A DNA stretch of 11,540 nucleotides from the NCBI GenBank assembly GCA_934675045.1, contig CAKUPI010000037.1:1-11540 (forward strand), in the 5' to 3' direction. This DNA comes from an uncultured Eubacteriales bacterium (GTDB lineage: Bacteria > Bacillota > Clostridia > Oscillospirales > Butyricicoccaceae). The translations under genes and the position numbers were made by a program. Within the stretch, counting starts at the first letter, position 1; each line of letters starts with the position of its first letter. The notes under the pieces were generated by a model that did not search any database, had not been told where the DNA came from, and saw nothing but the letters and a program-made list of their open reading frames with translations. This document shows positions 8,038 to 11,540 of the stretch, in pieces.

Positions 8038-8501
8038 CGGTTGTTCTCCTTTGTCAATTCCTCTTCCCAGATGTCGACGAACTTTTCGAGCAGCCGGGTC
8101 AGGGTGTCGATGTCCGAAGCCCCCATGCGATGCACAAAGGTTTCGGAAAAACGCTGCATTCGCCCGGCGGCCTCGCAGCGGGTTTGTTCGCCCTCCGGCG
8201 TCAGGAATATCCGGGTATTGCGCCGGTCGGCGCGGTCGACATGCCTTTCGATCAGCCCGCGGTCCTCAAGCGGCCCGAGCGTGCGGGAGACGGCCGGGGG
8301 GCTGATGCGCAGGGCGGCGGCCAGCTCAGAAACGTAAATGCCCCCCGCGTCGGGCCTGCCCGTGGGGCCGGCGTTGTGGATGTACTCCAAAACGAAAAAC
8401 TCGGCGCGGGTCAGGCGGCAGAACAGCAGCGAAAAATTGGCGCGCCGCAGCCGGAAAACGGCGTTCAGCAGGGCGCGCTCTTGGGGGGTGGGGGCGTTCA
8501 T
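8031..8501 (-). CDS. MarR-family transcriptional regulator of the exporter operon
   Basis: A 156-residue winged helix-turn-helix protein from the preferred ATG at 8499-8501. Seen: helix-turn-helix SELAAALRISPPAVSRTLGPL (58-78), then EDRGLIER, the wing with the family's D-x-x-DRR pattern (DRADRRNTRIFLTPEG, 89-104) and a C-terminal dimerisation helix pair. Length matches typical MarR proteins of 140-160 residues. The frame remains open to ATGs at 8531 and 8582, but neither has a ribosome binding site, and 8582 falls inside the likely operator and about 17 bases from the predicted transcript start. The 8501 start has only a weak GGTGAT, so the start is not certain. It is first in an operon with two ABC exporter genes. 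MarR proteins commonly repress such operons and release on ligand binding; that role is inferred. Confidence 0.92.
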   Translation of the reverse strand: MNAPTPQERALLNAVFRLRRANFSLLFCRLTRAEFFVLEYIHNAGPTGRPDAGGIYVSELAAALRISPPAVSRTLGPLEDRGLIERHVDRADRRNTRIFLTPEGEQTRCEAAGRMQRFSETFVHRMGASDIDTLTRLLEKFVDIWEEELTKENNRC

Positions 8502-8565
8502 GCAATCACCGGCTTTCTCTGAATGTGTCATCGGCGGGGCGGCGTGCGCGCCGAAACGAATGACG

Positions 8566-8582
8566 ATGTTAATAGTTAACAT
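8566..8582. promoter_or_regulatory. Probable MarR operator (17-bp inverted repeat)
   Basis: A perfect inverted repeat: ATGTTAA (8566-8572), TAG, TTAACAT (8576-8582). It sits about 17-33 bases downstream of the predicted marR transcript start and ahead of its preferred start codon. Size, A/T-rich symmetry and position are those of MarR-family autoregulatory operators. A direct repeat ATAGTTA (8572-8578 and 8581-8587) overlaps it, which could allow a second dimer to bind. Function is inferred from position and symmetry only. Confidence 0.6.
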
Positions 8583-8605
8583 AGTTATGTGTTTTGCACG
8601 GGCCT

Positions 8606-8634
8606 ATTATACAAAACGGGAAAGCCGGCGTCAA
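8606..8634 (-). promoter_or_regulatory. Sigma-A promoter of marR-ABC-ABC(-thiN)
   Basis: On the minus strand, TTGACG (8629-8634) is followed by a 17-base spacer and a perfect TATAAT (8606-8611). Transcription would start near 8598-8600, giving a leader of about 98 bases to the ATG at 8501. This strong promoter lies just after the pcp terminator (8659-8688), so the operon is separated from pcp. The inverted repeat at 8566-8582 lies immediately downstream, where bound repressor could block initiation or early elongation. Confidence 0.75.
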
Positions 8635-8658
8635 TGAACAAACTGTAAAAAATCCGAG

Positions 8659-8688
8659 AAAAAAAGCCCGGGAATCCATCTCCCGGGC
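8659..8688 (-). terminator. Intrinsic terminator of pcp
   Basis: On the minus strand the arms 8681-8688 and 8666-8673 form a perfect 8-bp stem (GCCCGGGA with TCCCGGGC) around a 7-base loop, followed by seven consecutive T (8665-8659). It starts 14 bases after the pcp stop codon. It closes the pcp transcript before the marR promoter. Confidence 0.92.
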
Positions 8689-8702
8689 CTTGCGGAGGGG
8701 CT

Positions 8703-9347
8703 TTAGTGTTCTTTTCCGGCGGAAGCCGGAAGATCGGTGGGGTTTTGCACGATGGCGGCGATGGCGGCCTCGATGCCGCGGGCAATGTCCTGCCGGGAAA
8801 GGCTGGGCGCCGGCGAGGCGCGCCGGGCGACCTGCTCCGGCACATAGGGCACGTGGATGAACCCGCCGCGCACCCCGGGCATTTCGCGGTCGATGTGGTA
8901 CAAAACACCGTACATCAGGTGGTTGCACACATAGGTGCCCGCCGTGTTGGACACGCTGGCGGGAAGCCCGGCCGCGCGGATGGCTTCGGCCATGGCCTTG
9001 ATGGGGAGGTTGGAAAAGTAGGCGGGGGCGCCGTCGGGATAAATGGGCTGGTCGACGGGCTGGTTGCCCTCGTTGTCGGGAATGCGGGCGTCATTGAAGT
9101 TGATGGCGACGCGCTCGGGCGTGATGTCGTATCGGCCGCCCGACTGCCCGATGCACAAAATGACGTCGGGGTGCACCTCGCGCGCCTTTTGGAGCATGGT
9201 CTGAATGCTTTTGCCAAAGACGGTGGGAACCTCGAGCTTGACGATCTCGGCGCCCGCAACGGCGTCGGACACCAGACGGACGGCCTCCTGAGCGGGGTTG
9301 ATGCTTTCGCCGCCGAAGGGGTCGAAAGCGGTCAGCAGGACTTTCAT
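8703..9347 (-). CDS. pcp: Pyrrolidone-carboxylate peptidase (pyroglutamyl peptidase I)
   Basis: A 214-residue cytoplasmic cysteine peptidase (family C15, EC 3.4.19.3) removing N-terminal pyroglutamate from peptides. Seen: N-terminal LLTAFDPFGGESINPA, the Glu motif TPERVAINFNDARIPDN (Glu78), the Cys motif SNTAGTYVCNHLMYG (Cys141) and FIHVPYVPEQ (His165). These match the Glu/Cys/His triad of the family. Length is normal. The frame extends to a TTG at 9368, but the ATG at 9345-9347 is preferred because AGAGGAG lies about nine bases upstream and MKVLLTAFDPFGG is the usual family start. It is monocistronic, with its own promoter (9437-9465) and terminator (8659-8688). Confidence 0.96.
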   Translation of the reverse strand: MKVLLTAFDPFGGESINPAQEAVRLVSDAVAGAEIVKLEVPTVFGKSIQTMLQKAREVHPDVILCIGQSGGRYDITPERVAINFNDARIPDNEGNQPVDQPIYPDGAPAYFSNLPIKAMAEAIRAAGLPASVSNTAGTYVCNHLMYGVLYHIDREMPGVRGGFIHVPYVPEQVARRASPAPSLSRQDIARGIEAAIAAIVQNPTDLPASAGKEH

Positions 9348-9399
9348 AAAGACATTCTCCTCTCTCAATGTAAGATGCCGGAAGGGGCGGGGGTGCCTC

Positions 9400-9436
9400 G
9401 GCCGCCGGGCCGGAAAGGGGGCGGCCTTTTCTTTTT
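9400..9436 (+). terminator. Possible terminator-like hairpin facing the plus strand
   Basis: GGCCGCC (9400-9406) and GGCGGCC (9420-9426) form a 7-bp all-GC stem with a 13-base loop, followed on the plus strand by TTTTCTTTTT (9427-9436). No plus-strand gene ends here: the region is the 5' leader of pcp, read on the other strand. It might stop antisense transcription through pcp, or act as a leader hairpin in the pcp mRNA. The large loop makes it less certain than the other terminators. Confidence 0.4.
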
Positions 9437-9465
9437 AGTATGCCCTGCCGCGCGCCTCTTGTCAA
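9437..9465 (-). promoter_or_regulatory. Promoter of pcp, sharing its -35 with the divergent promoter
   Basis: On the minus strand a perfect TTGACA (9460-9465) is separated by 17 bases from CATACT (9437-9442). The transcript would begin near 9430, leaving a leader of about 83 bases to the pcp ATG. The -35 hexamer overlaps that of the plus-strand promoter at 9459-9487 by five bases. Confidence 0.6.
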
Positions 9466-9487
9466 CCGCTCTGCGGCAGGTTATAAT
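9459..9487 (+). promoter_or_regulatory. Promoter of the DUF3795 gene
   Basis: TTGTCA (9459-9464), a 17-base spacer and a perfect TATAAT (9482-9487) precede the gene start by 36 bases. Transcription would start near 9494. This placement rules out the longer reading frame beginning at 9440, whose first codons would lie upstream of and within the promoter. Confidence 0.7.
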
Positions 9488-9523
9488 GGGTTTATCAAAA
9501 AACGGCAAGGGGGGGGATGGGTG

Positions 9524-9877
9524 ATGGCACATTGGGCGCCCTGCGGCTTTGACTGCGAGGCCTGCCCCGCCTACCGGGCGGCGTGCGCCGGCGACGAAAA
9601 GGAGCTGGCCCGCCTGGCCCGGGAATACTCCACCGGGGCGGTGCGCTTTGAGCCGGAGGACATGCGCTGCGAGGGATGCAGGGCCTCTTCCAGCAATGGC
9701 AGCAAGCTCTGCGCCTTCTGCGCCGTGCGCGACTGCGCGCTGCCCCGCGGCGTCCGGGTGTGCGCACAGTGCACCGGCTATCCCTGCGCGCGGATCGAGC
9801 AGGCCTTTCCGCCCGGCTCGCCGGCGCGCGAAGCCCTTGACAAAATGCGTCCGGACGCATATAATAACGCTAACTGA
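9524..9877 (+). CDS. Cysteine-rich DUF3795-family protein
   Basis: A small cytoplasmic protein of 117 residues with 12 cysteines (7, 11, 14, 21, 49, 52, 63, 66, 71, 80, 83, 88). The pattern CGFDCEACPAY, C-x2-C, C-x2-C...C, then C-x2-C-x4-C (CAQCTGYPC) matches the DUF3795 family as I recall it. That family has no established biochemical function; metal or Fe-S binding is a reasonable inference from the cysteine spacing. Start chosen at ATG 9524 because a G-rich Shine-Dalgarno (AAGGGGGGG near 9507-9515) precedes it and it directly opens the conserved CGFDC block. The GTG at 9521 is an alternative. The last 14 codons overlap the valS promoter, and the tail MRPDAYNNAN is encoded by the palindrome and -10 box, so it may not be under protein-level selection. 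TGA stop at 9875-9877. Confidence 0.82.
   Translation: MAHWAPCGFDCEACPAYRAACAGDEKELARLAREYSTGAVRFEPEDMRCEGCRASSSNGSKLCAFCAVRDCALPRGVRVCAQCTGYPCARIEQAFPPGSPAREALDKMRPDAYNNAN
9837..9865 (+). promoter_or_regulatory. Perfect-consensus sigma-A promoter of valS
   Basis: TTGACA (9837-9842), exactly 17 bases, then TATAAT (9860-9865): both hexamers are full consensus. It lies wholly inside the 3' end of the DUF3795 gene. The predicted start is near 9872, just before the T-box leader. A consensus promoter suits a leader whose output is set by antitermination rather than initiation. Confidence 0.82.
9845..9860. other. Perfect 16-bp palindrome in the valS promoter spacer
   Basis: ATGCGTCC followed directly by its reverse complement GGACGCAT fills almost the entire spacer and ends on the first T of the TATAAT box. 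As DNA it looks like an operator half-site pair for a dimeric regulator. As RNA in a DUF3795 transcript it would form only a 6-bp stem with a CCGG loop and no T tract, so it is not a terminator. No regulator for it is identified in the window. Confidence 0.5.
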
Positions 9878-10141
9878 AAAGCGATGACGGGCAGGAGTAG
9901 GCCGGTTTTGATGCACAGAGAGGGCGCGGTGGGTGTGAGCGTCCGTGAGAGCCGCGCCGAAGGTCGTCCCCGAGCCGCCGGCTGAACACAAGTAGGCTGT
10001 GCCGTTTTCCGCGTTAAGGAGCAGGGCGTGTTCGCGCCCGGAGTGCGCGCCGCAGGGCGCGAAGTTGGGTGGTACCGCGGAGCGTTTCAGGCTTCGTCCC
10101 ATGCAGCGGGGGCTGCTGTGGGACGAGGCTTTTTTGTTTTT
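9878..10141 (+). promoter_or_regulatory. T-box riboswitch leader, specifier GUC (valine)
   Basis: Untranslated leader between DUF3795 and valS that senses uncharged tRNA-Val and permits read-through. Seen: Stem I start GCGATGACGGGC with the S-turn half AGTA (9896-9899); an upper stem GGCGCGG (9923-9929) with CCGCGCC (9952-9958); GAA (9959-9961), one G, then GTC (9963-9965) as specifier codon; CACAAGTAGGCTGTG and GCGTTAAGG of the Stem II region; Stem III hairpins at 10024-10039 or 10046-10061; and the T-box TGGGTGGTACCGCG (10066-10079). The TGGT in the T-box would pair with ACCA, fitting the A discriminator expected of tRNA-Val. TGGG (10066-10069) can pair with CCCA (10098-10101), which is also the terminator's 5' arm, so the two folds exclude each other. 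The exact specifier register rests on the downstream gene and my recollection of the motif. Confidence 0.93.
10091..10141 (+). terminator. T-box-controlled terminator upstream of valS
   Basis: GCTTCGTCCCA (10091-10101) pairs with TGGGACGAGGC (10119-10129), with one T-G wobble. An inner GCAGC/GCTGC stem caps it with a GGGG loop, and T6-G-T5 follows (10130-10141). It is the off-state structure when tRNA-Val is charged. It would also stop any read-through from the DUF3795 promoter. Confidence 0.92.
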
Positions 10142-10201
10142 CCGCACAGGGCCGGAAACCGCCTGGAAGAAAGATTTTTATAAATATAAGGAGGAAGCAT
10201 T

Positions 10202-11540
10202 ATGAGCGAGCACCGCGAGCTCCCCAAAACCTACGACCCGCACGAGTGCGAGGACAGGCTTTACCGGTACTGGGAGGAAAGCGGCTTTTTCAACGCCGAG
10301 GTCAACCCCGATAAAAAGCCCTTTACCATCGTCATCCCGCCCCCCAACGTCACCGGACAGCTGCACATGGGCCACGCCTTTGACGAGACCATTCAGGACA
10401 CCCTCATCCGCTTCAAGCGCATGCAGGGCTTCGAGGCGCTGTGGCTGCCCGGCACCGATCACGCCGGCATCGCCACGCAGATCAAGGTGGAGGAGGCGCT
10501 GCGCAAGGAAGAGGGCCTGACCCGCTACGATCTCGGCCGCGAGGCGTTCATCGAGCGCGTCTGGGACTGGAAGAACCGCTTCGGCTCCCGCATTTTGAGC
10601 CAGCTGCGCAAGCTCGGCTCGTCGTGCGACTGGCGCCGCCTGCGCTTCACCATGGACGAGGGATTGTCGAACGCCGTTAAGGAGGTCTTTGTCGACCTTT
10701 ACGACAAGGGCCTGATTTACAAGGGCAGCCGCATCATCAACTGGTGCCCGCACTGCCGCACGGCGCTGTCCGACGCCGAGGTCGAGTACACGGAAAAGGC
10801 CGGGCACCTGTGGCATGTCAAATACCCCATCGAAGGCTCGGACGAATATCTGGTCATCGCCACCACAAGGCCGGAGACCATGATGGGCGACACCGGCATT
10901 GCCGTGCATCCAAAGGACAAGCGCTACCGGCACCTGATTGGCAAAAAGGCCATTCTGCCCATTATGAACCGCCCCATTCCCATTTTTGCCGACGAGTATG
11001 TCGAAATGGACTTCGGCACCGGCTGCGTCAAGGTGACGCCCTGCCACGACCCCAACGACTTTGAAATGGGGCAGCGCCACAACCTTGAATCCATTCTCGT
11101 GCTCGACGAGGACGGCAAGGTCAACGAAAACGGCGGCCCGTATCAGGGCATGGACCGCATAGAGTGCCGCAAGGCCATTGTGCGCGACCTTGAGGAGCAG
11201 GGCTATCTGGTCAAAACCGAGGATTACAGCCACAACGTCGGCACCTGCTACCGCTGCCACACCGACGTCGAGCCCATCACCTCGGCGCAGTGGTTTGTCA
11301 AAATGGCGCCGCTGGCCAAGGAGGCCATCCGCGTCGTCGAGGACGGCGAGATTCAGTTCGTCCCCGAGCGCTTTACCAAAACCTATACCAACTGGATGGA
11401 AAACGTCCACGACTGGTGCATTTCCCGTCAGCTCTGGTGGGGGCATCAGATACCGGCCTATTACTGCGACGCGTGCGGGCACATGGAGGTCAGCAAGACC
11501 CCCGTCACCCGCTGCCCCAAGTGCGGCAGCACCGCCATGC
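10202..11540 (+). CDS. valS: Valine--tRNA ligase, N-terminal 446 residues (cut by right edge)
   Basis: Class Ia aminoacyl-tRNA synthetase charging tRNA-Val (EC 6.1.1.9), cytoplasmic. Seen: [15 protein letters not shown] with the HIGH-type motif HMGH (55-58), [13 protein letters not shown] (81-93), the zinc-type pair NWCPHC, the CP1 editing-domain block [13 protein letters not shown] (220-232) that hydrolyses Thr-tRNA-Val, [10 protein letters not shown] (349-358) and [18 protein letters not shown] (404-421). A second Cys pair set (YCDAC, CPKC) lies just before the edge. The KMSKS loop, anticodon-binding domain and C-terminal coiled coil would lie beyond the window. ATG at 10202 has a full AAGGAGG (10188-10194) seven bases upstream. 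Expression is governed by the T-box leader and the promoter at 9837-9865. No stop is reached. Confidence 0.98.
   Translation, partial: MSEHRELPKTYDPHECEDRLYRYWEESGFFNAEVNPDKKPFTIVIPPPNVTGQLHMGHAFDETIQDTLIRFKRMQGFEALWLPGTDHAGIATQIKVEEALRKEEGLTRYDLGREAFIERVWDWKNRFGSRILSQLRKLGSSCDWRRLRFTMDEGLSNAVKEVFVDLYDKGLIYKGSRIINWCPHCRTALSDAEVEYTEKAGHLWHVKYPIEGSDEYLVIATTRPETMMGDTGIAVHPKDKRYRHLIGKKAILPIMNRPIPIFADEYVEMDFGTGCVKVTPCHDPNDFEMGQRHNLESILVLDEDGKVNENGGPYQGMDRIECRKAIVRDLEEQGYLVKTEDYSHNVGTCYRCHTDVEPITSAQWFVKMAPLAKEAIRVVEDGEIQFVPERFTKTYTNWMENVHDWCISRQLWWGHQIPAYYCDACGHMEVSKTPVTRCPKCGSTAM

Noticed and set aside
8502..8582. Upstream ATGs at 8531 and 8582 as starts of the MarR gene
   Set aside because: Neither has a Shine-Dalgarno. 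The one at 8582 falls in the inverted repeat close to the predicted transcript start, and the extra residues resemble no MarR N-terminus.
9440..9523. Longer start for the DUF3795 protein
   Set aside because: The extension would cover the promoter hexamers at 9459-9487 and adds residues unrelated to the conserved CGFDC opening.
10178..11482. A 434-codon minus-strand frame opposite valS
   Set aside because: Shadow of an unmistakable valine--tRNA ligase reading frame.
1..11540. Mobile element, CRISPR array, toxin-antitoxin or phage module
   Set aside because: No transposase or integrase reading frame, no regularly spaced direct repeats, no tRNA or rRNA, and no small gene pair of that type was seen on either strand. 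The DNA repeats present are those inside the SLH gene and the Gly-Pro tract.

Overview
The window looks like chromosomal DNA from a GC-rich anaerobic member of the Clostridia (Bacillota), probably the Oscillospiraceae/Ruminococcaceae group. This is inferred from an SLH-anchored surface protein with InlB-like repeats, a MarR plus two-half-transporter ABC operon, a single-domain ThiN-type thiamine pyrophosphokinase, a DUF3795 protein, a T-box-controlled valS, AAGGAGG-type ribosome binding sites and near-consensus sigma-A promoters. No mobile element, CRISPR array, rRNA or tRNA is visible.

Layout. (1) Positions 1-3251, plus strand: the C-terminal part of a large secreted surface protein with about nine divergent InlB-type repeats and three SLH cell-wall-binding domains. 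It is cut by the left edge. A 13-bp hairpin terminator follows. (2) Positions 3320-8501, minus strand: a compact gene run read right to left. It holds a MarR regulator, two ABC exporter half-transporters overlapping by a few bases, and thiN. A consensus-like promoter (8606-8634) and a perfect 17-bp inverted repeat (8566-8582) precede the MarR gene, which suggests autoregulation of the exporter operon. (3) Positions 8703-9347, minus strand: pcp (pyrrolidone-carboxylate peptidase), with its own strong terminator. (4) Positions 9524-9877, plus strand: a 12-cysteine DUF3795 protein. Its promoter appears to share a -35 region with the divergent pcp promoter. (5) Positions 9837-11540, plus strand: a perfect-consensus promoter inside the end of the DUF3795 gene, a T-box leader whose specifier reads GUC (Val), and valS, cut by the right edge.

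How the genes work together. The two ABC half-transporters form an evident asymmetric heterodimer. One has lost the catalytic glutamate and switch histidine, and the other has a non-canonical signature, so together they build one competent and one degenerate ATP site. The MarR protein is their likely ligand-responsive repressor. valS is controlled by uncharged tRNA-Val through transcription antitermination. The remaining genes are housekeeping or unassigned.

I found no convincing undescribed multi-gene system. The best leads are small regulatory ones: a 16-bp perfect palindrome filling the valS promoter spacer while also coding the tail of the DUF3795 protein, the shared -35 divergent promoter, and the MarR operator.
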